A stretch of DNA of 64,000 nt from Escherichia sp. E1V33 (GCF_004211955.1 NZ_RHJI01000022.1:24968-88967); one strand, 5' to 3'; shown: positions 39,213 to 48,608, counted from the stretch's first letter. The notes: generated by a model from the sequence alone, not told the origin. A program made the numbers and translations.

Positions 39213-41474
39213 ATGACAATTCTTAATCACACCCTCGGTTTTCCTCGCGTTGGCCTGCGTCGCGAGCTGAAAAAAGCGCAAGAGAGTTATTGGGCGGGGA
39301 ACTCCACGCGTGAAGAACTGCTGGCAGTAGGGCGTGAATTACGTGCTCGTCACTGGGATCAACAAAAGCAAGCGGGCATCGACCTGCTGCCAGTGGGCGA
39401 TTTTGCCTGGTACGATCATGTACTGACCACCAGTCTGCTGCTGGGTAACGTTCCGGCGCGTCACCAGAACAAAGATGGTTCGGTAGATATCGACACCCTG
39501 TTCCGTATTGGTCGTGGACGTGCGCCGACTGGCGAACCTGCGGCGGCGGCGGAAATGACCAAATGGTTTAACACTAACTATCACTACATGGTGCCGGAGT
39601 TCGTTAAAGGCCAACAGTTCAAACTGACCTGGACGCAGCTGTTGGAGGAAGTGGACGAGGCGCTGGCGCTGGGCCACAAGGTGAAACCTGTGCTGCTGGG
39701 GCCGATTACCTGGCTGTGGCTGGGTAAAGTGAAAGGTGAACAGTTTGACCGCCTGAGCCTGCTGAACGACATTCTGCCGGTTTATCAGCAAGTGCTGGCA
39801 GAACTGGCAAAACGCGGCATTGAGTGGGTACAGATCGACGAACCCGCACTGGTACTGGAACTGCCGCAGGTGTGGCTGGACGCATACAAACCCGCTTACG
39901 ACGCGCTCCAGGGCCAGGTGAAACTGCTGCTGACCACCTATTTTGAAGGCGTAACGCCAAACCTCGACACGATTACTGCGCTGCCTGTTCAGGGGCTGCA
40001 TGTTGACCTCGTGCATGGTAAAGATGACGTAGCCGAACTGCACAAGCGTTTGCCTTCTGACTGGTTGCTGTCTGCGGGTCTGATCAATGGTCGTAACGTC
40101 TGGCGTGCCGATCTTACCGAGAAATATGCGCAAATTAAGGACATTGTCGGCAAACGTGATTTGTGGTTGGCATCTTCCTGCTCACTGCTGCACAGCCCCA
40201 TCGACCTGAGCGTGGAAACGCGTCTTGATGCAGAAGTGAAAAGCTGGTTTGCCTTCGCCCTACAAAAATGCCATGAACTGGCACTGCTGCGCGATGCGCT
40301 GAACAGTGGTGACACGGCAGCTCTGGCAGAGTGGAGCGCCCCGATTCAGGCGCGCCGCCACTCTACCCGCGTCCATAATCCGGCGGTAGAAAAGCGTCTG
40401 GCGGCGATCACCGCGCAGGACAGTCAGCGTGCGAATGTCTATGAAGTGCGTGCTGAAGCCCAGCGTGCGCGTTTTAAACTGCCAGCGTGGCCGACCACCA
40501 CGATTGGTTCCTTCCCGCAAACCACGGAAATTCGTACCCTGCGTCTGGATTTCAAAAAGGGCAATCTTGACGCCAATAACTACCGCACGGGCATTGCGGA
40601 ACATATCAAGCAGGCCATTGTTGAGCAGGAACGTTTGGGACTGGATGTGCTGGTACATGGCGAGGCCGAGCGTAACGACATGGTGGAATACTTTGGTGAG
40701 CACCTCGACGGTTTTGTCTTTACGCAAAACGGTTGGGTACAGAGCTACGGTTCCCGCTGCGTGAAGCCACCGATTGTTATTGGTGACGTTAGCCGCCCGG
40801 CACCGATCACCGTAGAGTGGGCGAAGTATGCACAATCGCTGACCGACAAACCGGTGAAAGGGATGCTGACTGGCCCGGTGACGATTCTCTGCTGGTCGTT
40901 CCCGCGTGAAGATGTCAGCCGTGAAACCATCGCCAAACAAATTGCGCTGGCGCTGCGTGATGAAGTGGCGGACCTGGAAGCGGCAGGGATTGGTATTATT
41001 CAGATTGACGAACCGGCACTGCGCGAAGGTTTACCGCTGCGTCGTAGCGACTGGGATGCCTATCTCCAGTGGGGCGTGGAAGCTTTCCGCATCAACGCCG
41101 CTGTGGCGAAAGATGACACGCAAATCCACACGCACATGTGTTACTGCGAGTTTAACGACATCATGGATTCGATTGCGGCGTTGGATGCAGACGTCATCAC
41201 TATCGAAACATCGCGTTCTGACATGGAGTTGCTGGAGTCGTTTGAAGAGTTTGATTATCCGAATGAAATCGGTCCAGGCGTCTATGATATTCACTCGCCA
41301 AACGTACCGAGCGTGGAATGGATTGAAGCCCTGCTGAAGAAAGCGGCAAAACGCATTCCGGCAGAGCGCCTGTGGGTCAACCCGGACTGCGGCCTGAAAA
41401 CGCGCGGCTGGCCAGAAACCCGCGCCGCGCTGGCGAACATGGTACAGGCGGCGCAGAACTTGCGTCGGGGGTAA
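39213..41474 (+). CDS. metE: cobalamin-independent methionine synthase
   Basis: 753-residue zinc enzyme that transfers the methyl group of 5-methyl-tetrahydropteroyl-triglutamate to homocysteine. Two related barrels: N-terminal (1-about 350) and catalytic C-terminal. Zinc ligands are in THMCYCEF (His641, Cys643), Glu665 and Cys726 (NPDCGLKTR). Preceded by GGGG-containing ribosome site CAAGGGGC, MetJ boxes and a MetR site; followed by a terminator. Confidence 0.98.
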   Translation: MTILNHTLGFPRVGLRRELKKAQESYWAGNSTREELLAVGRELRARHWDQQKQAGIDLLPVGDFAWYDHVLTTSLLLGNVPARHQNKDGSVDIDTLFRIGRGRAPTGEPAAAAEMTKWFNTNYHYMVPEFVKGQQFKLTWTQLLEEVDEALALGHKVKPVLLGPITWLWLGKVKGEQFDRLSLLNDILPVYQQVLAELAKRGIEWVQIDEPALVLELPQVWLDAYKPAYDALQGQVKLLLTTYFEGVTPNLDTITALPVQGLHVDLVHGKDDVAELHKRLPSDWLLSAGLINGRNVWRADLTEKYAQIKDIVGKRDLWLASSCSLLHSPIDLSVETRLDAEVKSWFAFALQKCHELALLRDALNSGDTAALAEWSAPIQARRHSTRVHNPAVEKRLAAITAQDSQRANVYEVRAEAQRARFKLPAWPTTTIGSFPQTTEIRTLRLDFKKGNLDANNYRTGIAEHIKQAIVEQERLGLDVLVHGEAERNDMVEYFGEHLDGFVFTQNGWVQSYGSRCVKPPIVIGDVSRPAPITVEWAKYAQSLTDKPVKGMLTGPVTILCWSFPREDVSRETIAKQIALALRDEVADLEAAGIGIIQIDEPALREGLPLRRSDWDAYLQWGVEAFRINAAVAKDDTQIHTHMCYCEFNDIMDSIAALDADVITIETSRSDMELLESFEEFDYPNEIGPGVYDIHSPNVPSVEWIEALLKKAAKRIPAERLWVNPDCGLKTRGWPETRAALANMVQAAQNLRRG

Positions 41475-41482
41475 ATACAGCC

Positions 41483-41507
41483 CGGGTGGCAACGCCACCC
41501 GTTTTTC
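41483..41507 (+). terminator. terminator of metE
   Basis: Stem CGGGTGGC (41483-41490), loop AAC, GCCACCCG (41494-41501), then TTTTT. Nine bases past the metE stop. Confidence 0.92.
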
Positions 41508-41510
41508 TCA

Positions 41511-42326
41511 TTACAGTGACTTCTTCCCACCATACTGCCTGAACCATTCCAGCATTCGCTGCCAGCCGTCTTTCGCTGACTCGGCATGATAGCTCGGACG
41601 ATAATCGGCGTTGAACGCATGCCCGGCATCCGGGTACACGATAATCTCTGCTTTCGCATTAGCAGCCCGCAGCGCCTGACGCATCGTTTCAACGCTCTCC
41701 TGCGGAATGCTGTTATCCTGACCACCATATAAGCCGAGAACCGGCGCGTTAAGATCGGTTGCGATATCAACAGGTTGTTTCGGTGAATTCAGCGACTTAT
41801 CGCCCGTCAGTTTGCCGTACCACGCCACTGCGGCTTTTAACTGTGGATTATGTGCGGCATACAGCCAGGTGATGCGTCCGCCCCAGCAAAAACCGGTGAT
41901 CATTAAACGATGGACATCGCCGCCGTTGCGTGACGCCCAACTGGCGACATGATCGAGATCGGCCAGCACCTGTGAGTCAGGTACTTTTGCCACCAGACCA
42001 CTTAGCAGCGTTGGGATATCGGCGAAATCATTCGGATCGCCTTCGCGGAAATAGAGTTCTGGTGCGATAGCCAGATACCCCTCCAGCGCCAGACGGCGAC
42101 AAATATCGCGGATATGTTCATGCACGCCAAAAATTTCTTGCACTACAATGACCACTGGCAGTGGGCCATCGTTTTGCTTTGGGCGGGCATGGTAAGCAGG
42201 CATGTTATCCCCTTGCGAAGGGATAGAGGTGAACCCTGCCACAATCGCATCTTCCGGAGTCTGAACGATGGTTGAGGCGAGGGGCGATGCAGCAGGTGCA
42301 AATCCAGATTGTTGTGTTGTTGCCAT
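41511..42326 (-). CDS. ysgA: dienelactone hydrolase-family protein YsgA
   Basis: 271-residue alpha/beta hydrolase of the dienelactone hydrolase family. The nucleophile is Cys in TGFCWGGR, the acid is in LYGGQD, and the His in [10 protein letters not shown]. Physiological substrate in E. coli unknown; it is annotated as a putative carboxymethylenebutenolidase. The ATG at 42326 (MATTQQSG) has GGAG 9 bases upstream; the frame is open for 22 more codons, an unlikely start. Confidence 0.93.
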   Translation of the reverse strand: MATTQQSGFAPAASPLASTIVQTPEDAIVAGFTSIPSQGDNMPAYHARPKQNDGPLPVVIVVQEIFGVHEHIRDICRRLALEGYLAIAPELYFREGDPNDFADIPTLLSGLVAKVPDSQVLADLDHVASWASRNGGDVHRLMITGFCWGGRITWLYAAHNPQLKAAVAWYGKLTGDKSLNSPKQPVDIATDLNAPVLGLYGGQDNSIPQESVETMRQALRAANAKAEIIVYPDAGHAFNADYRPSYHAESAKDGWQRMLEWFRQYGGKKSL

Positions 42327-42446
42327 GGTATTCTCCGTACCCTTATAAAAATTTTGCGCAATGTTAACTATAGTCAGCATGCAACAAATCACATTGCCTT
42401 AATCGGCTCATCTTTTATGCAACAACACACGGTAAAGAGTTATTTA

Positions 42447-42462
42447 TGTGATTTAAATCACC
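42447..42462. promoter_or_regulatory. CRP site 1 of udp
   Basis: TGTGA-TTTAAA-TCACC, nearly the full CRP consensus, about 125 bp before the udp start. udp is known to be activated by cAMP-CRP and repressed by CytR bound between two CRP sites. Confidence 0.85.
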
Positions 42463-42498
42463 TTTATCAGGTAAATGCATGCAACACATTTGCGTCAT

Positions 42499-42514
42499 GG
42501 TGATGGGTGTCACG
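42499..42514. promoter_or_regulatory. CRP site 2 of udp
   Basis: GGTGA-TGGGTG-TCACG, a weaker CRP match 52 bp (five helical turns) downstream of the first. The interval TTTATCAGG...TTTGCGTCA would be the CytR-bound region. Confidence 0.7.
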
Positions 42515-42587
42515 AAAAAATGTTAAATCCTTCGGTAAAGTGTCTTTTTGCTTCTTCTGACTAAACCGATTCACAGAGGAGTTGTAT

Positions 42588-43352
42588 ATGTCCAAGTCTG
42601 ATGTTTTTCATCTCGGCCTCACTAAAAACGATTTACAAGGGGCTACGCTTGCCATCGTCCCTGGCGACCCGGATCGTGTGGAAAAGATCGCCGCGCTGAT
42701 GGATAAGCCGGTTAAGCTGGCATCTCACCGCGAATTCACCACCTGGCGCGCAGAGCTGGATGGTAAACCTGTTATTGTCTGCTCTACCGGTATCGGCGGT
42801 CCGTCTACTTCTATTGCTGTTGAAGAGCTGGCACAGCTGGGCATTCGCACTTTCCTGCGTATCGGTACGACTGGTGCTATTCAGCCGCATATTAATGTTG
42901 GTGATGTACTGGTCACTACAGCGTCTGTTCGTCTGGATGGCGCGAGCCTGCATTTCGCTCCGCTGGAGTTCCCGGCTGTGGCTGATTTCGAATGTACGAC
43001 CGCACTGGTAGAAGCTGCGAAATCCATTGGTGCGACCACCCACGTTGGTGTGACTGCTTCTTCCGACACCTTCTACCCAGGCCAGGAACGTTATGACACA
43101 TACTCTGGTCGCGTAGTCCGTCACTTTAAAGGTTCTATGGAAGAGTGGCAGGCGATGGGCGTGATGAACTATGAAATGGAATCTGCAACGTTGCTGACCA
43201 TGTGCGCAAGCCAGGGCCTGCGTGCGGGTATGGTGGCGGGCGTTATCGTTAACCGCACCCAGCAAGAGATCCCGAATGCTGAGACGATGAAACAAACTGA
43301 AAGCCATGCGGTGAAAATCGTGGTGGAAGCGGCGCGTCGTCTGCTGAAATAA
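42588..43352 (+). CDS. udp: uridine phosphorylase
   Basis: Cytoplasmic hexameric enzyme that splits uridine with phosphate to uracil and ribose-1-phosphate. Motifs: [15 protein letters not shown] near the N-terminus (phosphate site), [16 protein letters not shown] and [10 protein letters not shown] near residue 195 (ribose contact). The ATG at 42588 follows AGAGGAG by 6 bases; an ATG two codons upstream is too close to that site. Under CRP/CytR control. Confidence 0.97.
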   Translation: MSKSDVFHLGLTKNDLQGATLAIVPGDPDRVEKIAALMDKPVKLASHREFTTWRAELDGKPVIVCSTGIGGPSTSIAVEELAQLGIRTFLRIGTTGAIQPHINVGDVLVTTASVRLDGASLHFAPLEFPAVADFECTTALVEAAKSIGATTHVGVTASSDTFYPGQERYDTYSGRVVRHFKGSMEEWQAMGVMNYEMESATLLTMCASQGLRAGMVAGVIVNRTQQEIPNAETMKQTESHAVKIVVEAARRLLK

Positions 43353-43378
43353 AAAAACGCTCCCCAACGTTGGGGAGC
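43352..43378 (-). terminator. palindromic terminator after udp, strongest on minus strand
   Basis: A perfect 20-bp palindrome GCTCCCCAACGTTGGGGAGC (43359-43378) preceded by seven A's. On the minus strand it is a stem followed by seven T's, suited to end the island genes; on the plus strand it could end udp but lacks a T run. Confidence 0.75.
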
Positions 43379-43411
43379 ATTCCGATTGTTGTTAACGTGT
43401 GCTTTGTTCAT

Positions 43412-43508
43412 GCCGGATGCGGCGTGAACGCCTTACCAGGCCTACAAAAGTATGCAAATTCAATTCGTTGCATTTCTGTGGTAGGCCTGATAAGCACAGC
43501 GCATCAGG
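43412..43508. repeat. REP/BIME element after udp
   Basis: Opposed REP units GCCGGATGCGGCG... and ...GATAAGCACAGCGCATCAGG around a spacer with ATGCAAATTCAATTCGTTGCAT. It is closely similar to the element at 30364-30461. Flanked by the two CCCCAACGTTGGGG palindromes. Confidence 0.9.
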
Positions 43509-43512
43509 CTAT

Positions 43513-43689
43513 TTAGAGTTGGTCATCAGCCTCACACTCCCCAACGTTGGGGAGTAATCGCATAATTTTGCGGATTACTGGCGTCAGTAGCGTAAAGGCT
43601 GCCAGAGTCAGCAATGCCAGGGGGATCGGTCGGGTATACAGAAAGTCGAGTGCCCCCCCTGAATGCGACATCTCCGCGGTTGGCTGCAT
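43513..43689 (-). pseudogene. probable remnant of a TctA-type permease (C-terminal end)
   Basis: A 58-codon frame from an ATG at 43689 to TAA at 43513. The peptide TAEMSHSGGALDF, LYTRPIPLALLTLAAF and TLLTPVIRKI has the layout of the last membrane segment of TctA, the large subunit of tripartite tricarboxylate transporters (E...SGG...F.TRPI..aLL.la...L..P). A full TctA is about 500 residues. It starts 11 bp after the aldolase stop on the same strand. I infer a deletion removed the rest of the permease. A random hydrophobic frame is the alternative. Confidence 0.5.
43536..43555. repeat. second copy of the udp-terminator palindrome
   Basis: Perfect 20-bp palindrome ACTCCCCAACGTTGGGGAGT. Its central 18 bases equal those of the palindrome at 43359-43378. 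No T run on either side. It lies within the TctA-like frame (codons for LLPNVGE). Confidence 0.9.
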
Positions 43690-43700
43690 CCTCTGTTCAG

Positions 43701-44330
43701 TTATTTATTATTTAAATTGTTCCATGCGTTCATAAACAGTACTGCATTTTCATAGACCTGCTCTGGCGTCATGCCGGGGTGATATAGCGCAGAACCCAGG
43801 CCAAAGCCGTTTGCGCCGTGGCTTAGATAACGCGCCATGGTTTCTGGTGTGATACCGCCAACCGGTAACATCGGAACGGATTGCGGAATAACCGCACGCC
43901 AGGCTTTGGTGACTTCTGGCGTAATTTGCTCAGCCGGGAACAGCTTGATGGCATTGGCGCCATGTTCAATGGCAGCAAAGGCTTCGGTGGGCGTGGCGAC
44001 GCCAGGCGCGCAATACATACCCAGCGCACGGGCGCGACGGATCACCGCAGTATCGCAATGCGGCATCACAATTATCTGACCTCCAGCCTCTTTAACCGAG
44101 ACTACTTGCTCCACCGAAAGCACGGTGCCGGCTCCGACAAGGCAGTCCTTAGGCAGGGCATCGCGCAGTAAACTGATACTTTGCAACGGCTCCGGCGAGT
44201 TCATGGGAATCTCAATCAGGCGGAATCCGGCGGCATACAGCTTTTCACCGATGGCGACAATTTCATCCGGTTTTACGCCGCGTAAAATGGCGACTAACCC
44301 GGTTTTTTGCAAAAGCGTATTAAATGGCAT
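43701..44330 (-). CDS. DgoA-like 2-dehydro-3-deoxy-6-phosphogalactonate aldolase
   Basis: 209-residue KDPG/KDPGal aldolase family protein. Class I aldolase residues: Schiff-base Lys129 in ANAIKLFP and catalytic Glu40 in RLIEIPMNSP, both offset by three from E. coli DgoA. It should cleave 2-dehydro-3-deoxy-6-phospho-galactonate (or -gluconate) to pyruvate and glyceraldehyde 3-phosphate. The ATG at 44330 has AGGGA 8 bases upstream; 25 further in-frame codons upstream are compositionally odd. It overlaps the kinase gene by 11 bp. K-12 has dgoA elsewhere, so this is a paralog. Confidence 0.9.
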   Translation of the reverse strand: MPFNTLLQKTGLVAILRGVKPDEIVAIGEKLYAAGFRLIEIPMNSPEPLQSISLLRDALPKDCLVGAGTVLSVEQVVSVKEAGGQIIVMPHCDTAVIRRARALGMYCAPGVATPTEAFAAIEHGANAIKLFPAEQITPEVTKAWRAVIPQSVPMLPVGGITPETMARYLSHGANGFGLGSALYHPGMTPEQVYENAVLFMNAWNNLNNK

Positions 44331-45324
44331 GAGTACATTCCCTGGCGTTGGTGGAGAGTAGCCCGGCAGCGTGGGCGATTCGCCATAATCCCTGTTCAGT
44401 GGCATTAGGAATGGCGTGTAGCTGTCTGTCGGGAAAAACGTGGCTGAACGCCCGTGAATAGCGGCTGTTCAGGGTGGCGCTACCGATTAAGGCTATCGGT
44501 GTTGTGGCGGGTAAATCACGTAGCAAACTGGATGCCAGACCACATAATTCATGGCCTATCAGTAATCCGGAAAGGTAATCGCCCTGTGAGGACGGGGTAA
44601 GATTATCGGTCAGCAGGCGCGAACGGGTCGAAAACAGCGTTGATAATAATCCGGTCTGATGATGCTCAAGCGCCGCTGTCAGCCCATGGGCAAAGGCATC
44701 CCAGTGCGGTTCGTCTCCCGGACGCATGGTGGCGCCGAGAATCGAATGGCGGGATAAAACATCAAATAACTCGCCCGTCATAAAGGTTCGGAAATTGGTA
44801 ATGGTGTTGTTTTCAACTACCGCCCATTTCGCATGTGTGCCGGGTAAGCCAATCAGCACCGGCACACCCTGACGGATTGCGTCTTGCAGGGCAGGTTCCA
44901 TTGCGATGGCACCGAAAATTTGTGTCTCTTCGCCACGCATCACTTCGGGCATTTCACCTTCTTTAATCACGCCAGGAATGATGTGCAACATTGTCTGCTG
45001 CTGGTGGATAACCGGCGTCAGTTGCTTTGCCAGGCCATCGAGAGTGACCGGGCAAGGTAAATAAGCCGCTGGTTGCCACCCTTGCGCGCTGCCGATCATA
45101 CCGCAAGCCAGAACCGGGCAGGGGGATTGTGCCAGCCAGTCGCCACAGACACGTAAAAATGTATCGTGGAAAGCTTCCTCACGTGTTGCTGCCTGGGAGG
45201 GTAATTTCATGATCCCCCAAGGGAATTCACGTTTTTCTTGTGGATCTGGTGAGTCACCAAAACGCCATGCCCGAAGCGATGACGTTCCCCAGTCCAGGGC
45301 AATAAATGAGGTATTTCCCGACAT
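44320..45324 (-). CDS. DgoK-like 2-dehydro-3-deoxygalactonokinase
   Basis: 334-residue sugar-acid kinase of the DgoK family (ASKHA fold). FIALDWGTSSLRAWRF at 7-22 is the phosphate-1 motif; VMRGEETQIFGA, LIGLPGTHAKWAVVE and TNFRTFMTGELFDVLSRHS are typical DgoK segments. It would phosphorylate 2-dehydro-3-deoxygalactonate for the adjoining aldolase. Start ATG has AAGGA 8 bases upstream, 23 bp after the regulator gene. Longer than K-12 DgoK (292 residues as I recall). Exact substrate unproven. Confidence 0.88.
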   Translation of the reverse strand: MSGNTSFIALDWGTSSLRAWRFGDSPDPQEKREFPWGIMKLPSQAATREEAFHDTFLRVCGDWLAQSPCPVLACGMIGSAQGWQPAAYLPCPVTLDGLAKQLTPVIHQQQTMLHIIPGVIKEGEMPEVMRGEETQIFGAIAMEPALQDAIRQGVPVLIGLPGTHAKWAVVENNTITNFRTFMTGELFDVLSRHSILGATMRPGDEPHWDAFAHGLTAALEHHQTGLLSTLFSTRSRLLTDNLTPSSQGDYLSGLLIGHELCGLASSLLRDLPATTPIALIGSATLNSRYSRAFSHVFPDRQLHAIPNATEQGLWRIAHAAGLLSTNARECTHAI

Positions 45325-45347
45325 TAGCCGTTTCCTTTCGTCGTGGT

Positions 45348-46115
45348 TTAATTATCTTTGCGGACGTGCTTACCCCAGCCCAGTTCAGCGGATATCTCTG
45401 CTGCACAGGATTTGACGTAAGGTGCCAGTTCTTCCAGGCGCGCCAGCGACATATATGTGGTGGTGCTGGCGACAGAAATGGCCGCCACAATTTCATTCCG
45501 GGCGTTGTAAACCGGCGCTGCAACGCAACGGATAGTGGGCTCGTTCTCTTCCAGATCAAAAGCAAAACCACTGGCGGCATAACGGCGCATGTTTTGTATA
45601 AATGCGCCCAGTTTTGTTTCATCACCACAAGTCAAAAATAGTGTGCGCCACTCATCTTCTGTTCGGTTGAGGATCAACGCTTTACCGATTCCCGTAATCG
45701 CCAGGGGCATGCGATGCCCAGGACGTGAGCGCATCTCCAGCCCGCGCTGACTGTTTATCTTCTCCAGATACAGCACTTCGTCGCTTTCAACGATACCCAG
45801 ATGCACAGTGTCCAGGGTGTAACGGGCCAGACGCTGCAAAACGGGCTGCGCAACTTCATGCAATGAAGTGCTTTCCAGCGCTCTGGCACCGAGTTCGATC
45901 AGCTTGGCGCCCAGTTGGTAGCCCTGTGTTGGGACATGGCGCAGATAGCGTTGCTCCACCAAAACAGTGACTAAACGATGAGTTGTACTCCGCGTCGTGC
46001 CGGTGAACTCGCCGATACTTTTCAGGTCATGGCAACCGTTATAAACAGCATTAATAACCGCTAACCCGCGTAATAACGTTTGTGCGCCTGCGGTGGTTGA
46101 AGAGGTTTCTGCCAT
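45348..46115 (-). CDS. IclR-family transcriptional regulator
   Basis: 255 residues: winged helix-turn-helix about 12-70 (ALSSIGEFTG-like LKSIGEFTGTTRSTTHRLVTVL) and the IclR effector domain about 85-250, with LEMRSRPGHRMPLAITGIGKA and CVAAPVYNARNEIVAAISV. AGGAG precedes the ATG. It heads the minus-strand kinase-aldolase block and is divergent from rmuC; the palindromes in the shared intergenic region are likely operators. Effector probably a 2-keto-3-deoxy sugar acid, by context only. Confidence 0.9.
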   Translation of the reverse strand: MAETSSTTAGAQTLLRGLAVINAVYNGCHDLKSIGEFTGTTRSTTHRLVTVLVEQRYLRHVPTQGYQLGAKLIELGARALESTSLHEVAQPVLQRLARYTLDTVHLGIVESDEVLYLEKINSQRGLEMRSRPGHRMPLAITGIGKALILNRTEDEWRTLFLTCGDETKLGAFIQNMRRYAASGFAFDLEENEPTIRCVAAPVYNARNEIVAAISVASTTTYMSLARLEELAPYVKSCAAEISAELGWGKHVRKDN

Positions 46116-46176
46116 AGGTATCTCCTGAGGATATTGCTGAGTGTTTCACAGAATAAAGAGGGGAAAAGGTGATGCG

Positions 46177-46210
46177 TCCCACAATATAAACTCAGTCTCA
46201 TATTGTGGGA
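46177..46210. promoter_or_regulatory. candidate operator of the IclR regulator
   Basis: Perfect 11-bp inverted repeat TCCCACAATAT (46177-46187) and ATATTGTGGGA (46200-46210) separated by 12 bp. It lies 62 bp upstream of the iclR-type gene and 121 bp upstream of rmuC, where an autoregulator would bind. Confidence 0.55.
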
Positions 46211-46225
46211 TAAAATAAGCAAAAT

Positions 46226-46237
46226 AAACGATCGTTT
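46226..46237. promoter_or_regulatory. palindrome upstream of rmuC
   Basis: AAACGATCGTTT, a perfect 12-bp palindrome 16 bp from the larger inverted repeat. It may be a second protein-binding site; no bound factor can be named. Confidence 0.35.
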
Positions 46238-46330
46238 TGCGTAGCGCCTCGCAGGAAATACCTTTCAAACTGGACGTTTGTACAGCACAATTCTATTTTG
46301 TGCGGGTAAGTTGTTGCGTCAGGAGGCTTT

Positions 46331-47758
46331 GTGGATTTCTCAATCATCGTTTATGCCATTATTGCGCTGGTCAGTGTGGCCATCGGTTGGCTGTTTGCCA
46401 GTTATCAGCATGCGCAGCAAAAAGCCGAGCAATTAGCCGAACGTGAAGAGATGGTCGCGGAGTTAAGTGCGGCAAAACAACAGATTACCCAAAGTGAGCA
46501 CTGGCGCGCAGAGTGTGAATTGCTCAATAACGAAGTGCGTAGTCTGCAAAGTATCAACACCTCGCTGGAGGCCGACCTGCGTGAAGTAACCACGCGGATG
46601 GAAGCCGCACAGCAACACGCTGACGATAAAATCCGCCAGATGATCAACAGCGAGCAGCGTTTGAGCGAGCAATTTGAAAATCTCGCCAACCGTATTTTTG
46701 AGCACAGTAATCGCCGGGTAGATGAACAAAATCGCCAGAGTCTGAACAGTCTTTTGTCGCCGCTGCGTGAACAACTGGATGGTTTTCGCCGACAGGTACA
46801 GGACAGCTTTGGTAAAGAAGCACAAGAACGCCATACTCTGACTCACGAAATTCGTAATCTACAACAACTCAACGCGCAAATGGCTCAGGAAGCGATCAAC
46901 CTGACCCGCGCGCTGAAAGGCGATAATAAAACCCAGGGGAACTGGGGCGAAGTGGTACTGACGCGGGTGCTGGAGGCTTCCGGACTGCGTGAAGGGTATG
47001 AATACGAAACCCAGGTCAGCATCGAAAATGACGCCCGCTCGCGGATGCAGCCGGATGTCATCGTGCGGCTACCGCAGGGGAAAGATGTGGTGATCGATGC
47101 CAAAATGACGCTGGTCGCCTATGAACGCTACTTCAACGCGGAAGACGACTACACACGCGAAAGCGCATTGCAGGAGCATATTGCTTCGGTACGTAATCAC
47201 ATCCGCTTGCTTGGGCGCAAAGACTATCAACAGCTGCCGGGGCTACGAACGCTGGATTACGTGCTGATGTTTATCCCTGTGGAACCCGCTTTTTTACTGG
47301 CGCTTGATCGCCAGCCGGAGCTGATCACCGAAGCATTAAAGAACAACATAATGCTGGTTAGCCCCACCACGCTGCTGGTGGCGTTGCGTACTATCGCCAA
47401 CCTTTGGCGTTATGAGCATCAAAGCCGTAACGCCCAGCAAATCGCCGATCGCGCCAGCAAGCTGTACGACAAGATGCGTCTGTTTATTGATGATATGTCC
47501 GCGATTGGTCAAAGTCTGGACAAAGCGCAGGATAACTATCGCCAGGCGATGAAAAAACTCTCTTCAGGTCGCGGAAATGTGCTGGCGCAGGCAGAAGCGT
47601 TTCGCGGTTTAGGGGTAGAAATTAAACGCGAGATTAACCCGGATTTGGCTGAACAGGCGGTGAGCCAGGATGAAGAGTATCGACTTCGGTCGGTTCCTGG
47701 GCAGCCGAATGATGAAGCTTATCAACGCGATGATGAATATAATCAGCAGTCGCGCTAG
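46331..47758 (+). CDS. rmuC: DNA recombination protein RmuC
   Basis: 475 residues: N-terminal membrane segment about 3-21, a long coiled coil about 25-170, then the nuclease-like RmuC domain (about 190-440, with GNWGEVVLTRVLEASGL and DVVIDAKMTLVAYERY containing PD-(D/E)xK-like D and D-x-K residues). In E. coli rmuC mutations raise inversions at short inverted repeats. The start is GTG with AGGAGG 5 bases upstream. Confidence 0.96.
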   Translation: MDFSIIVYAIIALVSVAIGWLFASYQHAQQKAEQLAEREEMVAELSAAKQQITQSEHWRAECELLNNEVRSLQSINTSLEADLREVTTRMEAAQQHADDKIRQMINSEQRLSEQFENLANRIFEHSNRRVDEQNRQSLNSLLSPLREQLDGFRRQVQDSFGKEAQERHTLTHEIRNLQQLNAQMAQEAINLTRALKGDNKTQGNWGEVVLTRVLEASGLREGYEYETQVSIENDARSRMQPDVIVRLPQGKDVVIDAKMTLVAYERYFNAEDDYTRESALQEHIASVRNHIRLLGRKDYQQLPGLRTLDYVLMFIPVEPAFLLALDRQPELITEALKNNIMLVSPTTLLVALRTIANLWRYEHQSRNAQQIADRASKLYDKMRLFIDDMSAIGQSLDKAQDNYRQAMKKLSSGRGNVLAQAEAFRGLGVEIKREINPDLAEQAVSQDEEYRLRSVPGQPNDEAYQRDDEYNQQSR

Positions 47759-47852
47759 CCCATTAGGGGTAGTTAAGCCGGGTAGATATCTAGGGCATCG
47801 ACGCCCAATCTGTTACACTTCTGGAACAATTTTTTGATGAGCAGGCATTGAG

Positions 47853-48608
47853 ATGGTGGATAAGTCACAAGAAACGACGCACTTTGGTTTTCAGACCGTC
47901 GCGAAAGAGCAAAAAGCGGACATGGTCGCTCATGTTTTTCATTCCGTGGCATCGAAATACGATGTTATGAATGATTTGATGTCATTTGGTATTCATCGTT
48001 TGTGGAAGCGATTCACTATTGATTGCAGCGGCGTGCGTCGCGGGCAGACCGTGCTGGATCTGGCTGGCGGTACTGGCGATCTGACGGCGAAATTCTCCCG
48101 CCTGGTCGGTGAGACTGGCAAAGTGGTCCTCGCTGATATCAATGAATCCATGCTCAAAATGGGCCGCGAGAAGTTGCGTAATATCGGTGTGATTGGCAAC
48201 GTTGAGTATGTTCAGGCGAACGCAGAGGCGCTGCCGTTCCCGGATAACACCTTTGATTGCATCACCATTTCGTTTGGTTTGCGTAACGTCACCGACAAAG
48301 ATAAAGCGCTGCGTTCGATGTATCGCGTGCTGAAACCGGGCGGCCGCCTGCTGGTGCTTGAGTTCTCGAAACCGATTATCGAGCCGTTAAGCAAAGCCTA
48401 TGACGCATACTCCTTCCACGTGCTGCCGCGTATTGGCTCGCTGGTGGCGAACGATGCCGACAGCTACCGCTACCTGGCCGAATCCATCCGTATGCATCCC
48501 GATCAGGATACCCTGAAGGCCATGATGCAGGATGCAGGATTCGAAAGTGTCGATTATTACAACCTGACGGCAGGGGTTGTGGCGCTGCATCGTGGTTATA
48601 AGTTCTGA
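47853..48608 (+). CDS. ubiE: ubiquinone/menaquinone C-methyltransferase
   Basis: 251-residue SAM-dependent methyltransferase used in both ubiquinone and menaquinone synthesis. SAM motif I is [15 protein letters not shown] near residues 67-81, followed by [11 protein letters not shown] and the UbiE signature [18 protein letters not shown] near residue 37. First gene of ubiE-ubiJ-ubiB. Confidence 0.97.
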
